NCBI GenBank assembly: GCA_017644185.1
Contig: JAEPMA010000007.1
Coordinates: 124,001-188,000, forward strand
Direction of reading: 5' to 3'
Source of the DNA: Rhodospirillales bacterium
Lineage (GTDB): Bacteria; Pseudomonadota; Alphaproteobacteria; Rhodospirillales; Casp-alpha2
Length of the DNA: 64,000 bases
The notes beneath the pieces were generated by a model. That model made no database searches. It was not told the origin of the DNA and saw only the letters and a program-made list of their open reading frames with translations. A program made the position numbers and the translations under genes. This document shows, piece after piece, positions 26,458 to 36,430 of this stretch (position 1 is its first letter; every line of letters starts with the position of its first letter).

Positions 26458-27159
26458 TCAGACGCCAAGCAACCGGGCGGTGATTTCGGGATTCTTGTCC
26501 AGGTCGGTAAACGTGCCCCGGTAGGCGATGCGGCCGGTCTCCATAATCACTACGTTTTCCGCGGCTAACCGGGCGAGACGGCGGTTTTGTTCGGATATCA
26601 GGATGGCGATACCGGACTTGCGTAATTCAGCAAGCGCATCGCCTAAGCGGTTCACGACGACCGGGGCCAATCCCTCCGAAGGTTCATCGAGAAGCAGCAG
26701 ATCCGGGTTCCCCATAAGGGCGCGACCTACCGCCAGCATCTGCCGCTCGCCCCCCGATAACGTGCCCGCGGGCGCCATGCTGCGCCGCGCGATCTCGGGG
26801 AAAAGTTCGAAGACACGCTCGACGGTCCACGGGGCGGCGCCGGAAGCCCCTGCCTTCTCACCTGTCAGAAGATTCTCGGTGACGCTCAAGCTCTCAAAAA
26901 TGCGGCGCTCCTCGGGGACGTAGCCGATCCCCGCCCGGGCGATGGTGTCGGAAGAGAGATTGACGATGTCGTCACCCTTAAAAACGATCCGCCCCTGCCA
27001 GGCGGGCGTCATACCCATGACAGTTTTCAACGTCGTCGTCTTCCCCGCGCCGTTGCGGCCGAGGATAGCGAGACTTTCCGACGCCTCTAGTTGGAACGAA
27101 ACATCATCGATGGCGAGCGCCTTGCCGTAGCCGCTCTGGATGCTCTGGACGTCAAGCAT
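26458..27159 (-). CDS. livF: Branched-chain-type ABC transporter ATPase LivF
   Basis: From the ATG at 27159 the product has 233 residues, the usual LivF length. Walker A is GRNGAGKTT, the signature is LSGGERQMLAVGRAL, and Walker B is LLLLDEPSEGLAP. The start overlaps the livG stop in ATGCTTGA, an 8-base translational coupling. It powers the fused LivHM permease with LivG. An upstream extension of the open frame has no support. Confidence 0.95.
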   Translation of the reverse strand: MLDVQSIQSGYGKALAIDDVSFQLEASESLAILGRNGAGKTTTLKTVMGMTPAWQGRIVFKGDDIVNLSSDTIARAGIGYVPEERRIFESLSVTENLLTGEKAGASGAAPWTVERVFELFPEIARRSMAPAGTLSGGERQMLAVGRALMGNPDLLLLDEPSEGLAPVVVNRLGDALAELRKSGIAILISEQNRRLARLAAENVVIMETGRIAYRGTFTDLDKNPEITARLLGV

Positions 27160-27874
27160 CGCCGGTCTCCGGCTCGCCCAGGTAAACCCTTTGCACGCGC
27201 GCATCGTTCCTGACTGCATCCGGGCTGTCATCGGCGATCAGGCGGCCCTGATCCATGGCGAGGATACGGCTCGCGTATCCAAACACCGCATCCATGTCGT
27301 GCTCGGTAAAAAGGACCGTGATGCCGCGCGCCCGCACCAGATCGGAGATACGCTCCATGATCTTCTGGCGTTCGTCGGCGGCCATCCCGGCGGTCGGCTC
27401 ATCAAGCAACAAAAGAACAGGATCGGCCGCCAGCGCCATCGCCAGCTCGACGCGTTTGACGTCACCGTAAGCGAGCGCCGTCACAGGCGTCCCGGTCAGC
27501 CCCGCCATGCCGACGTCCTGCAGCAGTTGTGATGCTGTATCGGTGCGCAAGCCGGCCGCCATTAAAGCCGCTTCGACATTCTCGATGGCGGTCATGGACC
27601 TGAAGGTGGCGGCGATCTGGAAGGTGCGGCCGATGCCGGCGCGGGCACGTTGGTGCGGCTGCCAGTGGGTGATGTCGTGACCGCCGAAAAGCACGCTCCC
27701 GCTATGCACAGTTAACGCGCCGCTCAGCAAGTTGAAACACGTGGTCTTCCCCGCGCCGTTCGGACCGATCAGGGCCGCGACGTCCCCTTTGTTCAGGGTG
27801 AAGGTAACCTCGTCGACGGCCTTCAGACCGCCGAAGCTCCTGGATATCCCATTCACGTCGAGGACCGTGCTCAT
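27152..27874 (-). CDS. livG: Branched-chain-type ABC transporter ATPase LivG
   Basis: The 240-residue ATPase has Walker A GPNGAGKTT, Walker B PVLLLLDEPTAGMA and the LivG-type segment RAGIGRTFQIAATFRSMTA. The signature region reads LAYGDVKRVELAMALA, which is typical of LivG rather than LivF. It overlaps the livHM stop by 4 bases (ATGA) and is followed by livF, so the transporter genes form one operon. Confidence 0.95.
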   Translation of the reverse strand: MSTVLDVNGISRSFGGLKAVDEVTFTLNKGDVAALIGPNGAGKTTCFNLLSGALTVHSGSVLFGGHDITHWQPHQRARAGIGRTFQIAATFRSMTAIENVEAALMAAGLRTDTASQLLQDVGMAGLTGTPVTALAYGDVKRVELAMALAADPVLLLLDEPTAGMAADERQKIMERISDLVRARGITVLFTEHDMDAVFGYASRILAMDQGRLIADDSPDAVRNDARVQRVYLGEPETGDA

Positions 27875-29697
27875 GCCGTCCCCTCCCGACGGCGTCTAAG
27901 CCACTTGGAGAGCGATCCCGCGATCCCCCCCGGTGCGAACAGGGCGATGCCGACGACGGCGGCCCCTAAAAGCGCCCGCCAATAGGGGAGGCGGCTTAGA
28001 GAGTCTTCAAGTAAGGCGAAGACGCCCGCCCCCAGGATCGGCCCGGCGGGAGCGTGCAGACCGCCCAACAGCACCATCACCAGGGCGTCGACGGAGTTGG
28101 GGATCGCCAAAGTGTCGGGGAACACGCTCCCTTTCGAAAACGCGAATATCCCGCCCGCCAATCCGGCGGCGCTTCCGGCGATCACGATCGCGGTCCAGTT
28201 CCTGAGCTTGATGTCTATACCAAGCGCCTGGGCGCGTGCCGGGGCGTCTCGTCCGGCCCTCAGAAGGATGCCGAAGCGTCCCCGCGCCAGCATCATCAGC
28301 GAGACGATCCCAGACGTGGTGAGCGCGAACGTGAGGTAGTAATAGGCGGTCGTGCCGCTTGCCCATGCGGCCGGCCAGATACCCAGAATGCCGTCATCCC
28401 CGCCCGTGACATCCTGCCATTGGACACTCGCCGACCACAATATCTGTGCGGCCGCCAATGTCAGCATCGCCAGGTAAACCCCACTCAGCCTGACTGCGAA
28501 CCAGCCGACGACGGCCGCGCCAATGGCGGCGAAGACAGGGGCCAGGAACAGGGCGATTTCCATCCCGAGACCCGCGTTATTGACGAGAAGCGCCGCCGCA
28601 TAGGCGCCGATCCCGAAGAACGCCGCATGGCCGAACGAGACGAGCCCGCCCGTTCCCATCATGAAGTGCAGGCCGGCGGCAAATAATGCGAAGATCATGA
28701 TGTCGGCGGTCAGCACGATCACGAAATCGCCAGCGACGAAGGGTAAGACGACAAGCGCGATGACGAGGCCGAGGGCGGTGATTCGTCCGGTCTGACCGAG
28801 GGTTTGCGGTGGTTGGATTTCAACCGCATGGGGCGCCGAGGTCGCCGGTCTCCCCAACAACCCATAAGGCCGGATGACCAACACCACCGCCATCGCCGCG
28901 AACGCCGCAACCAGGGTGATCTCGGGGAGTATCAGGATGCCGAACGCATTCAATTCGGCGATCAGAAGGGCCGCCAGAAAGGCGCCGGTGACACTGCCCA
29001 TCCCCCCAATGACGACGACCACGAACGCTTCGGCGATGATGTTGAGGTCCATCAAAAGGCTGGCCGGCTGACGCGGCATTTCAAGGGCGCCGCCGAGCCC
29101 GGCAAGCGCCGCACCGATAAAGAACGTCGCCTGGAACAACCGCGCCGGACGCACGCCCAACGCCTGCAGCATTTCCCGGTCTTCGGTTGCGGCGCGCACC
29201 AGTATCCCGAAACGCGTCCGGGTGAACATCCACCAGATCGCCGCTAAAACGGAAACCCCGACAGCGATCAGGAACAGGTCGTACTCGGGGATCGGCTGAT
29301 CGAAGATGCGCACCACGCCGGTCAGGCCGGGGGCGCGCGGCCCCAGTAGATCGGTCGGCCCCCAGATCCACAGCGCCGCATCCTGTACGATGAGCACGAG
29401 ACCGAACGTCGCCACCAATTGAAAGAGTTCGGGTGCGCCGTACAAACGGCTCAAGACCGTTCGCTCCATCGCCCAGCCGACGGCGCCCACGGATAACGCC
29501 GCCAGGGGAACGGCCAGCCAGAACCCAAACTTCTGCGAAATCGAATAGGCGATGAACGCGCCCAGCATGAACAACGAGCCGTGCGCGAAATTCACGATCC
29601 GCGTCACGCCGAAAATGATCGAAAGCCCGGCGGCGACGAGGAACAACGACGATGCGCTCGCGAGACCGGTCAGGAACTGGGCGAAATAGAATCCCAT
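27871..29697 (-). CDS. livHM: Fused LivH-LivM permease
   Basis: This 608-residue protein joins two permease halves. Residues about 1-295 are LivH (start NFAHGSLFMLGAF; GGALEMPRQPASLL; VVVIGGMGSVTGA) and about 310-600 are LivM (AGLHFMMGTGGLVSFGHAAF, then GGIFAFSKGSVFPDTLAI, MVLLGGLHAPAGPILGA). There are about 16 hydrophobic segments. In most organisms these are separate proteins; fused versions are known. It forms the inner-membrane channel with LivGF. No stop or frameshift is visible at the joint. Confidence 0.93.
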   Translation of the reverse strand: MGFYFAQFLTGLASASSLFLVAAGLSIIFGVTRIVNFAHGSLFMLGAFIAYSISQKFGFWLAVPLAALSVGAVGWAMERTVLSRLYGAPELFQLVATFGLVLIVQDAALWIWGPTDLLGPRAPGLTGVVRIFDQPIPEYDLFLIAVGVSVLAAIWWMFTRTRFGILVRAATEDREMLQALGVRPARLFQATFFIGAALAGLGGALEMPRQPASLLMDLNIIAEAFVVVVIGGMGSVTGAFLAALLIAELNAFGILILPEITLVAAFAAMAVVLVIRPYGLLGRPATSAPHAVEIQPPQTLGQTGRITALGLVIALVVLPFVAGDFVIVLTADIMIFALFAAGLHFMMGTGGLVSFGHAAFFGIGAYAAALLVNNAGLGMEIALFLAPVFAAIGAAVVGWFAVRLSGVYLAMLTLAAAQILWSASVQWQDVTGGDDGILGIWPAAWASGTTAYYYLTFALTTSGIVSLMMLARGRFGILLRAGRDAPARAQALGIDIKLRNWTAIVIAGSAAGLAGGIFAFSKGSVFPDTLAIPNSVDALVMVLLGGLHAPAGPILGAGVFALLEDSLSRLPYWRALLGAAVVGIALFAPGGIAGSLSKWLRRRREGTA

Positions 29698-29748
29698 GGC
29701 CGGGTTATCCTATGGGAGCCGATGTACGAGAGGCCAGAACTTAACCAC

Positions 29749-30135
29749 TCAGGCGATGACGGCATCGGCTTCCAGTTCGACGAGCCAGTCGGGGTCCACG
29801 AAACCGGATACCTGGACGAACGTGCAGACCGGGCGGATGTCGGCGAAGACCTCTCCATGTGCGCGGGCCGCTTCTTTCCAACTGGCGATATCGGTCAGCA
29901 TGACGCGGGTACGAATGACATCCTCAAGCGAGGCGCCGGCGTCGGTCAGGGCGCTTTCGATGATTTCCAGGCACCGCCGGGTTTGTCGGTAGACATCGCC
30001 CGGGCCATCAGTGCCGCCGGACGAGGCGATCGGTGCGGTGCCGGCGACAGCAATCATGTTGCCGATACGGACCGCCCGGCTGAAGCCGATTTCCGGCTCC
30101 AGGTAGGACCCGGAGGAGACCTGTTTTCGCGTCAT
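29749..30135 (-). CDS. RidA/YjgF-family deaminase
   Basis: The 128-residue product has the RidA core: FSRAVRIGNMIAVAGTAPI, QTRRCLEIIESALTDAGASLEDVIRT as the central helix and strand, and VCTFVQVSGFVDPDWLVELE with the region that holds the catalytic residues. RidA hydrolyses reactive enamines or imines; subfamily members are found in amino-acid degradation operons. It lies between the binding-protein gene and livHM, so the cargo is probably an amino acid or amine derivative. Confidence 0.9.
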   Translation of the reverse strand: MTRKQVSSGSYLEPEIGFSRAVRIGNMIAVAGTAPIASSGGTDGPGDVYRQTRRCLEIIESALTDAGASLEDVIRTRVMLTDIASWKEAARAHGEVFADIRPVCTFVQVSGFVDPDWLVELEADAVIA

Positions 30136-30143
30136 GATATGTC

Positions 30144-31337
30144 CTAGTCCGCCGGGCGCATCGCCTTCGCTTCTGCCGCCGTCGGCAGCACTTCCGCGCC
30201 ATCGATATAACGCCAGTCGACCATCTGGCCGCCGCCGTTTACGACGTCGGTACGGCCGACCCAGGAGCCCATGGTGGCCTGGTGATCGGCGGCACGATAG
30301 ACGATCTCGCCTTGTGGCGTCGCGACCTTAAGACCCTTCATCGTGGCGATCATCTTGTCGGTGTCGGTGCTCTTGGCTTTCTCCAACAAAGCCCCGATCG
30401 ACAGCATGGTGTTGTAGCCGACGAGCGACCCCATCTTGAGTGTTTCGCCCCAGCGTTTTTCGTACGCCGCCTTGAAAGCGTTATGTTCGGGCGTATCAAT
30501 CGAGTACCAGGGATAGCCGGTGACGATCCAGCCCTTGGGGGCTTCAGCCTTCAAAGGCTCGAGGTATTCCGGCTCGCCGGTCAGCAGGCTGATGACGGTG
30601 CGGTTCTCGTAAAGCCCACGCACGGTGCCTTCGCGCACCATCGCCCCCAGGTCCGGACCGAATGTGACGTTGTAAATCCCATCCGGTTTCGCGGCTTCGA
30701 GCGCGCGGACCGTGACGCCGGCATCGATCTTGAACAGTGCCGGCCATTGCTCGTCGACGAACTCGACCGAGGGTTTGAGTTTTTTCAGCACTTGTTTGAA
30801 GGCGGCGACGGCGTCTTTCCCGTAGGCGTAGTTCGGCGCGACGGTCGCCCATTTGACGGCGTCGGTCTTGGCGGCTTCGGCGGCCAGCATGGCGGCCTGC
30901 ATGTAGGTCGACGGGCGGAGACGGAAGGTATAATCGTTCCCCTTCGACCAGATCAGGGCATCGGTCAGCGGCTCGGCGGCGACAAACAGCACTTTGTTTT
31001 GTTTGGCGTAGTCGGAGACCGCGAGGCCGATGTGCGAGAAGAAGGTGCCGGTCAGCAAGGCGACTTTTTCGCGTTTGACCAGTTCTTCGGCGATCTTGAC
31101 GGCGTTACCCGGCTTGCCGGCGTCGTCGCGGCTGATGACTTCGAGTTTGTCACCATGAATGCCACCCTTCGCGTTGATCTCCTCAAGCGCCATCTGCCAA
31201 CCCTTTTTATAGGGTTCGGTGAAGGCGGGCAGGCGTGTGTAGCTGTTGATCTCGCCGATGCGGATCGTCTCTGCATTGGCCTGCGTGACGGATATGGCGA
31301 GTACCGCCGCGATAGCGGCGAGGGGCGGAAACTTCAT
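30144..31337 (-). CDS. Branched-chain-type ABC transporter substrate-binding protein
   Basis: The 397-residue protein has a Sec signal (MKFPPLAAIAAVLAISVTQA, cleavage after ANA) and a type I periplasmic-binding fold with IRIGEINSYTRLPAFTEPYK, followed by LEVISRDDAGKPGNAVKIAEELVKRE near residue 65, the usual LivK-like pattern. The ligand-contact pattern of leucine binders (Ser-Ala-Ser-Thr) is not obvious, so the cargo may not be a branched-chain amino acid. AGAGAGACA before the ATG supports the start. It is the first gene of the transporter operon and is divergent from the LtnD gene. Confidence 0.92.
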   Translation of the reverse strand: MKFPPLAAIAAVLAISVTQANAETIRIGEINSYTRLPAFTEPYKKGWQMALEEINAKGGIHGDKLEVISRDDAGKPGNAVKIAEELVKREKVALLTGTFFSHIGLAVSDYAKQNKVLFVAAEPLTDALIWSKGNDYTFRLRPSTYMQAAMLAAEAAKTDAVKWATVAPNYAYGKDAVAAFKQVLKKLKPSVEFVDEQWPALFKIDAGVTVRALEAAKPDGIYNVTFGPDLGAMVREGTVRGLYENRTVISLLTGEPEYLEPLKAEAPKGWIVTGYPWYSIDTPEHNAFKAAYEKRWGETLKMGSLVGYNTMLSIGALLEKAKSTDTDKMIATMKGLKVATPQGEIVYRAADHQATMGSWVGRTDVVNGGGQMVDWRYIDGAEVLPTAAEAKAMRPAD

Positions 31338-31535
31338 GGAATGTCTCTCTTTGTGTTCTGTGAAGAAATGGCGGCTCTATAAACCGTTGAACCGCCTCTT
31401 GGCGACATATGTAGCGACAATTGTACGCAGTGAAAAGACGTGTAGCGGCTATTTTGCGAATTTCAGTTGTGAATTTGGCGCCTTGCGCTCCCGGGCACTT
31501 TCAACACAATACGGAAAACTTCGGGAGAGTAATCC

Positions 31536-32441
31536 ATGCCATCAATGAAAGCGGCAGTCGTCGGCCTTGGGGCCATGGGAATGGGGATCGCGACGTCGGC
31601 GTTGAAAGCCGGACTCGATGTCACCGGGTGTGATGTATCTGACGATGCATTGAAAACGTTTTCGAAAGCCGGGGGAACGACGGCGAAAACGCCGGCGGAC
31701 GCCGCCCTGGACGTCGATTGTCTCGCCATCGTGGTCGTCAATATGGACCAGACCGAAGCCGTGTTGTTCGGCGACGGCGGCGCCGCCGGCGCTCTCAAAG
31801 AGGGTGCGGTCGTCATGGGGTGTGCAACGGTGCCCCCGGCTTATGCACGGCACGTTGCCGAGCGGCTCGCGGCGATGGGCCTGCTCTATCTCGATTCGCC
31901 GATTTCAGGTGGGGCGGTCAAAGCCGCCAACGGTCAGATCACGGTCATGGGGTCGGGGACAAGCGAAGCGTTCTCACGGGCGCGGCCGTTCCTGGATGCG
32001 GTCGCGGAGAAAGTCTTCGAACTCGGTGACGAGGCGGGACCCGGTTCGACCATGAAGATGGTCAACCAACTGCTGGCGGGCGTGCACATCGCGACTGCGA
32101 TGGAGGCACTCGCCCTCGGGATCCGTTCGGGGTTGGACGCGGATAAGATCTACGAGGTGATCACTGCGTCGGCCGGGAATTCATGGATGTTCGAAAACCG
32201 GGTGCCGCACGTGCTGGAAAACGACTACTCTCCGAAAAGCGCGGTCGAGATTTTCGTCAAGGACCTCGGGATCGTGCTCGAGACGGGCAAGCGCGAGGGC
32301 TTCCCCTTGCCGGTGTCGGCTGCCGCGCACCAGCAGTTCCTGGCTGCCAAGGCGATGGGGCTGGGGCGTGAGGACGATGCCGCCGTGATCAAGGTGTTCG
32401 CCCAGCTGGCCGGGATCGAACTGCCGGATGGAAAGGGGTAA
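31536..32441 (+). CDS. ltnD: L-threonate dehydrogenase-like (LtnD) beta-hydroxyacid dehydrogenase
   Basis: The 301-residue enzyme has an N-terminal NAD-binding loop (VGLGAMGMGIATSALKAG), substrate loop LDSPISGGAVKAANG, catalytic Lys in KMVNQLLAGVHIA, and the long C-terminal helix signature (AGNSWMFENRVPHV, FVKDLGIVLETG) that I associate with LtnD rather than with tartronate semialdehyde reductase. LtnD oxidises L-threonate or D-erythronate at C2. The next gene is an OtnI/Hyi-type isomerase, the second step. The otnK kinase and otnC decarboxylase are not seen here. Confidence 0.85.
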   Translation: MPSMKAAVVGLGAMGMGIATSALKAGLDVTGCDVSDDALKTFSKAGGTTAKTPADAALDVDCLAIVVVNMDQTEAVLFGDGGAAGALKEGAVVMGCATVPPAYARHVAERLAAMGLLYLDSPISGGAVKAANGQITVMGSGTSEAFSRARPFLDAVAEKVFELGDEAGPGSTMKMVNQLLAGVHIATAMEALALGIRSGLDADKIYEVITASAGNSWMFENRVPHVLENDYSPKSAVEIFVKDLGIVLETGKREGFPLPVSAAAHQQFLAAKAMGLGREDDAAVIKVFAQLAGIELPDGKG

Positions 32442-32450
32442 GGTTTCACC

Positions 32451-33221
32451 ATGCCGATGTTCGCTGCCAATCTCTCTCTCATGTTCAACGAGGTGCCGTT
32501 TCTCGACCGCTTCGCCGCCGCAAGCGAAGCCGGGTTCGAGGCGGTGGAGTTCCTGTTCCCCTACGCCCATCCGGCACCCGAAGTCGCCGAAAGGCTCTCG
32601 GACAACGGTCTGACCCAGGCACTTTTCAACGCGCCGCCGGGGGACTGGGATGCGGGCGAACGTGGAATTGCGGCGCTGCCGGACCGGGTTTCGGAGTTCC
32701 GCGAAAGCATCGACAAGGCGCTCGAATACGCGCGCGCACTCGATTGCCGGACGTTACATGTGATGGCTGGTCTGGTGTCCGATCCGGCGATGCGCGAAGA
32801 CATGCTTCAGTGTTATGTCGAAAACATCCGCTTCGCCGCCGACCGGTGCGAAGGGGAGGGGGTGACGGTGTCACTCGAGCCGCTCAACAGTCGCGACGTG
32901 CCCGGTTACCTGATGCCGACGAGCGCCGCCATCGTGTCCGCCCTTGAAAAGATCGACCGGCCCAACGCCGGGCTGCAGTTCGATTTTTATCATGTGCAGA
33001 TCATGGAGGGAGATCTTGCCAAACGGTTCGAGGCGATGCTGGACGATATCGTGCATGTGCAGATTTCCGGTGTCCCGGAACGCCATGAGCCGAACATCGG
33101 CGAGATAAACTACCCCTATCTGTTTAATCTGATGGATCGCCTCGGCTACACCGGATACGTCGGGTGCGAATATAATCCGCTCGGTGACACCCGGGACGGC
33201 CTGACATGGCTTTTCGACTGA
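32451..33221 (+). CDS. Hydroxypyruvate-isomerase-family (OtnI-like) protein
   Basis: The 256-residue TIM barrel has the Hyi/OtnI signatures: ANLSLMFNEVPFLDRFAAAS, FEAVEFLFPY with a metal-binding Glu, VSLEPLNSRDVPGYL, and QFDFYHVQIMEGDLA with metal ligands. Following an LtnD-type dehydrogenase by 9 bases, the likely role is 2-oxo-tetronate isomerase (OtnI), turning 2-oxo-tetronate into 3-oxo-tetronate. A hydroxypyruvate isomerase role cannot be ruled out since malate synthase G lies just downstream. AAGGGGTAAGG is a clear ribosome-binding site. Confidence 0.85.
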   Translation: MPMFAANLSLMFNEVPFLDRFAAASEAGFEAVEFLFPYAHPAPEVAERLSDNGLTQALFNAPPGDWDAGERGIAALPDRVSEFRESIDKALEYARALDCRTLHVMAGLVSDPAMREDMLQCYVENIRFAADRCEGEGVTVSLEPLNSRDVPGYLMPTSAAIVSALEKIDRPNAGLQFDFYHVQIMEGDLAKRFEAMLDDIVHVQISGVPERHEPNIGEINYPYLFNLMDRLGYTGYVGCEYNPLGDTRDGLTWLFD

Positions 33222-33391
33222 TTTTCATGACCCGATGGCCAGGATTTGCTGCGGCGCAGGACGGCCAAAACCGCTGGCTTTCGAGCCGTATATCTGTATA
33301 AACCCACCCATATTTTGCATTGCGACATTGTTATGTCCGGGTATGGCCCCTATGTGGCACCCGAAGGCATGAAAGATTTGACGAGGACAAT

Positions 33392-35557
33392 ATGACGGAA
33401 CGTGTGCAGTCCAGCGGCTTGCAGATCGACAAGACGCTCTTCGACTTCGTAAACGACAGCGTGCTGCCGGGCATCGGCTTCTCATCCGAGGATTTCTGGG
33501 CGGCTTTCGCCGGAATCGTCGCCGATCTGACCCCGAAGAACCGCGCCCTTCTGGATAAGCGCGACGAATTGCAGGCCAAGATCGATGCCTGGCACACCGA
33601 AAACAAAGGCAAACCCTCCGATCTTTCCGCTTACAAATCGTTCCTGGGAGAGATCGGTTACCTGTTGCCGGAAGGGGATGATTTTTCCGTCTCGACGTCG
33701 AACGTCGATCCGGAGATCTCCACCATTGCCGGGCCGCAGTTGGTCGTGCCGCTGACCAACGCGCGCTACGCCCTGAACGCCGCAAATGCGCGCTGGGGCA
33801 GCCTCTACGACGCGCTCTACGGCACCGACGCGATCCCGTTTGATGATGGTTGCGAGATCACCAAGGACTTCAATCCGAAGCGCGGCGCCAAGGTCATCGC
33901 CTGGGCGCGTGATTTCCTCGACAAGAACGCGCCGCTGGCATCGGGCTCGCACGCCGACAGTGCCGGATACAGGATCGTCGACGGCTCGCTCGTGGTCACG
34001 ATGGCCGACGGTTCGGAAACCGGTCTGGAAGTGCCTGAAGACCTCGCCGGGTACAACGGCGACGAGAGCAATCCCCAATCGGTATTGTTCGTCAATAACG
34101 GCCTGCATTTCGAAATCGTCATCGATCGCGACCATCCGATCGGCAAAGACGATCCGGCCGGGGTCGCCGACTTGGTCATGGAATCCGCGATCACCACGAT
34201 CATGGATTGCGAGGATTCCGTTGCCGCCGTTGACGGTGAAGAAAAGACGCTTGTCTACAGCAACTGGCTGGGCCTGATGAAGGGTGATCTGACGGCGTCG
34301 TTCGAAAAAGGCGGAAAGACGGTCGAGCGGGCCCTTAACCCGGATCGCACCTACACCACGCCGGGCGGCGGGGACGTAACGCTTTCCGCGCGCTCGCTTC
34401 TTCTGGTCCGCAACGTCGGCCATCTGATGACGACGCCGGCGGTCCTCGACGCCGACGGCAACGAAGTGTTCGAGGGATTGCTCGACGCGATGGTCACGTC
34501 GGCGATCGCCAAGCACGACCTCGACAAACTCGGCGAGTACCGGAACTCCTATGCCGGCTCGATGTATATCGTGAAACCGAAGATGCATGGTCCGGAAGAA
34601 GTGGCGTTCGCCGCCGAAACCTGTGCCAAGGTCGAAGATGCGCTCGGCATCGAACGCAACGCCCTCAAGCTCGGGATCATGGACGAGGAACGCCGCACCA
34701 CGGTGAACCTCAAGGAATGCATCCGCGCCGCCAAGGACCGGATCGTGTTCATCAACACCGGGTTTCTTGATCGCACCGGCGACGAAATCCACACGTCTAT
34801 GGAAGCGGGCCCGATGATCCGCAAGGGCGACATGAAACAGTCCGCCTGGATCACGGCCTATGAAGATTGGAATGTGGATGTCGGTTTGATGTGCGGGCTT
34901 AAGGGGAAAGCGCAGATCGGCAAGGGCATGTGGGCCATGCCGGACCTGATGGCGGCGATGCTGGAACAGAAAATCGCGCATCCGAAAGCGGGCGCGAATA
35001 CGGCCTGGGTCCCATCGCCGACGGCGGCGACGCTGCACGCGACCCACTATCACCAAGTGATGGTGTCGGAAGTACAGGAACAACTCAAATCCCGCGAACG
35101 TGCGAAGCTCGACGACATCTTATCGTATCCCGTCACCGACAAGCCGAACTGGTCGGACGACGACATTCAGGCGGAACTCGACAACAACGCGCAGGGTATT
35201 CTGGGGTATGTCGTTCGTTGGGTCGATCAGGGGGTTGGGTGCTCCAAAGTGCCGGACATCAACAACGTCGGCCTGATGGAAGACCGCGCAACGCTCAGGA
35301 TCTCCTCGCAACATATCGCCAATTGGCTGCATCATGGGATCTGCACCGAGGAACAGGTGAGCGAGACCATGAAGCGGATGGCGAAGGTCGTTGACGAGCA
35401 GAATGCCGGCGATCCGAGTTATAAACCGATGGCGCCGGGGTATGACGGCATCGCGTTCAAAGCGGCGTGCGACCTGGTGTTTAAGGGGCGTGAACAGCCG
35501 AGCGGCTACACCGAACCGATCCTGCACGGCCGACGTCTTGAGTTGAAAGCCGGCTGA
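33392..35557 (+). CDS. glcB: Malate synthase G
   Basis: The enzyme condenses glyoxylate and acetyl-CoA to malate in the cytosol. From the ATG at 33392 (GAGGACA upstream) it has 721 residues, nearly the same as E. coli GlcB; a longer frame upstream starts at 33320 and has no support. Visible features are the metal-site segment [37 protein letters not shown], and the region [21 protein letters not shown] strong terminator follows. Neighbouring aminotransferase and hydroxyacid genes also bear on glyoxylate supply. Confidence 0.97.
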   Translation: MTERVQSSGLQIDKTLFDFVNDSVLPGIGFSSEDFWAAFAGIVADLTPKNRALLDKRDELQAKIDAWHTENKGKPSDLSAYKSFLGEIGYLLPEGDDFSVSTSNVDPEISTIAGPQLVVPLTNARYALNAANARWGSLYDALYGTDAIPFDDGCEITKDFNPKRGAKVIAWARDFLDKNAPLASGSHADSAGYRIVDGSLVVTMADGSETGLEVPEDLAGYNGDESNPQSVLFVNNGLHFEIVIDRDHPIGKDDPAGVADLVMESAITTIMDCEDSVAAVDGEEKTLVYSNWLGLMKGDLTASFEKGGKTVERALNPDRTYTTPGGGDVTLSARSLLLVRNVGHLMTTPAVLDADGNEVFEGLLDAMVTSAIAKHDLDKLGEYRNSYAGSMYIVKPKMHGPEEVAFAAETCAKVEDALGIERNALKLGIMDEERRTTVNLKECIRAAKDRIVFINTGFLDRTGDEIHTSMEAGPMIRKGDMKQSAWITAYEDWNVDVGLMCGLKGKAQIGKGMWAMPDLMAAMLEQKIAHPKAGANTAWVPSPTAATLHATHYHQVMVSEVQEQLKSRERAKLDDILSYPVTDKPNWSDDDIQAELDNNAQGILGYVVRWVDQGVGCSKVPDINNVGLMEDRATLRISSQHIANWLHHGICTEEQVSETMKRMAKVVDEQNAGDPSYKPMAPGYDGIAFKAACDLVFKGREQPSGYTEPILHGRRLELKAG

Positions 35558-35583
35558 CGTTTCACGTCGGCGGTTAAGCGATT

Positions 35584-35613
35584 GGAAAGGCGCGGTTGAA
35601 CCCGCGCCTTTCC
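35584..35613 (+). terminator. Rho-independent-like terminator after glcB
   Basis: GGAAAGGCGCGG (35584-35595) pairs perfectly with CCGCGCCTTTCC (35602-35613) over a 6-base loop, and is followed by GCTTTATATAAG. This 12-bp stem with a T-containing tail is the best terminator in this part of the window. Confidence 0.8.
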
Positions 35614-35630
35614 GCTTTATATAAGCCCTT

Positions 35631-36269
35631 ATGACTAAAGGATTTCCAAGGCGCCTCGCGACCGTCGTCATCCTTATGGGGGCACTGATGGGGACGGCGG
35701 GGTGCTCGTCTTCCCGAAAGACCCAGCCCGAACATTCGGCGACCGAGCAGTTGCTGGTCACCAACGCCGTCGACAAAGCGGTGCGCCAATTGCGCCTGCC
35801 GCTGCCGGATGGTGAGAAGGTTTATTTGCGGACGGATGGGATCGAGGGCGAATATGCAGCCTACGCAAAGGCGGCGATCCGTGAAGAGGTGGTAAAGCAG
35901 GGCGCACACTTAACGGCTGAACGTGCCGACGCGGGCACGATCATCGACGTCCGATCGGGTGCGCTGTCGATCGACGAACACGAAACCCTGGTCGGTATGC
36001 AGTCTTTCGAAGTGCCGATTCCGCTCGCCGGCAACATAGAGACGCCGGAGATCGCACTTTATAAACGGGCCGAGCGGCGCGGGGTCGCGAAAGTGGCGGC
36101 AACGGCCTACAGTGCTGACGAGGGAGCGCACATCGCATCGACCGGGCAGAAATACGGTTTCGCGCAGAAACGGGCGTGGACGATGCTGATCTTTTTCTCG
36201 TGGCAGGAGGACGATCTGATCCCCGACCATCTCGAACCGTCGAAAGACTCCATAGAACTCCCCGAATAA
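35631..36269 (+). CDS. Small lipoprotein of unknown function
   Basis: The 212-residue product starts MTKGFPRRLATVVILMGALM and continues GTAGCSSS, a lipoprotein signal with lipobox TAGC. The mature part begins with TATEQLL-like sequence (HSATEQLLVTNAVDKAVRQLRL), followed by an alpha/beta domain with no catalytic pattern that I recognise. It begins only 18 bases after the glcB terminator, so it needs its own promoter or readthrough. It may belong to an uncharacterised DUF family of bacterial lipoproteins; I could not name it securely. Confidence 0.8.
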   Translation: MTKGFPRRLATVVILMGALMGTAGCSSSRKTQPEHSATEQLLVTNAVDKAVRQLRLPLPDGEKVYLRTDGIEGEYAAYAKAAIREEVVKQGAHLTAERADAGTIIDVRSGALSIDEHETLVGMQSFEVPIPLAGNIETPEIALYKRAERRGVAKVAATAYSADEGAHIASTGQKYGFAQKRAWTMLIFFSWQEDDLIPDHLEPSKDSIELPE

Positions 36270-36291
36270 GTTTGGCGGCGCCAGCATGAAC

Positions 36292-36313
36292 AAGCCGGGC
36301 TTGCGCCCGGCTT
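36292..36313. terminator. Perfect hairpin between the lipoprotein gene and oxyR
   Basis: AAGCCGGGC (36292-36300) and GCCCGGCTT (36305-36313) are separated by TTGC. This is a perfect 9-bp stem shortly after the lipoprotein stop and is likely a terminator, although a long T-run is lacking. The rest of 36314-36490 is non-coding, becomes AT-rich before oxyR, and holds the likely oxyR promoter. Confidence 0.6.
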
Positions 36314-36430
36314 GCCCGTCGGTGACGGCGGCCCATGCCTGCCACTGCCACCTTGGCGGCCGGACCACGGCGTGGGGCCAGCCGCAATTTCTTCTATCTT
36401 GCTAAATCCATGCATAGCGCCCTTTTGTTA

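Noticed and set aside
31536..33221. Tartronate semialdehyde reductase plus hydroxypyruvate isomerase (gcl-hyi-glxR route)
   Set aside because: The C-terminal signature of the dehydrogenase matches LtnD better and no glyoxylate carboligase gene is present. It is kept as an alternative for the isomerase.
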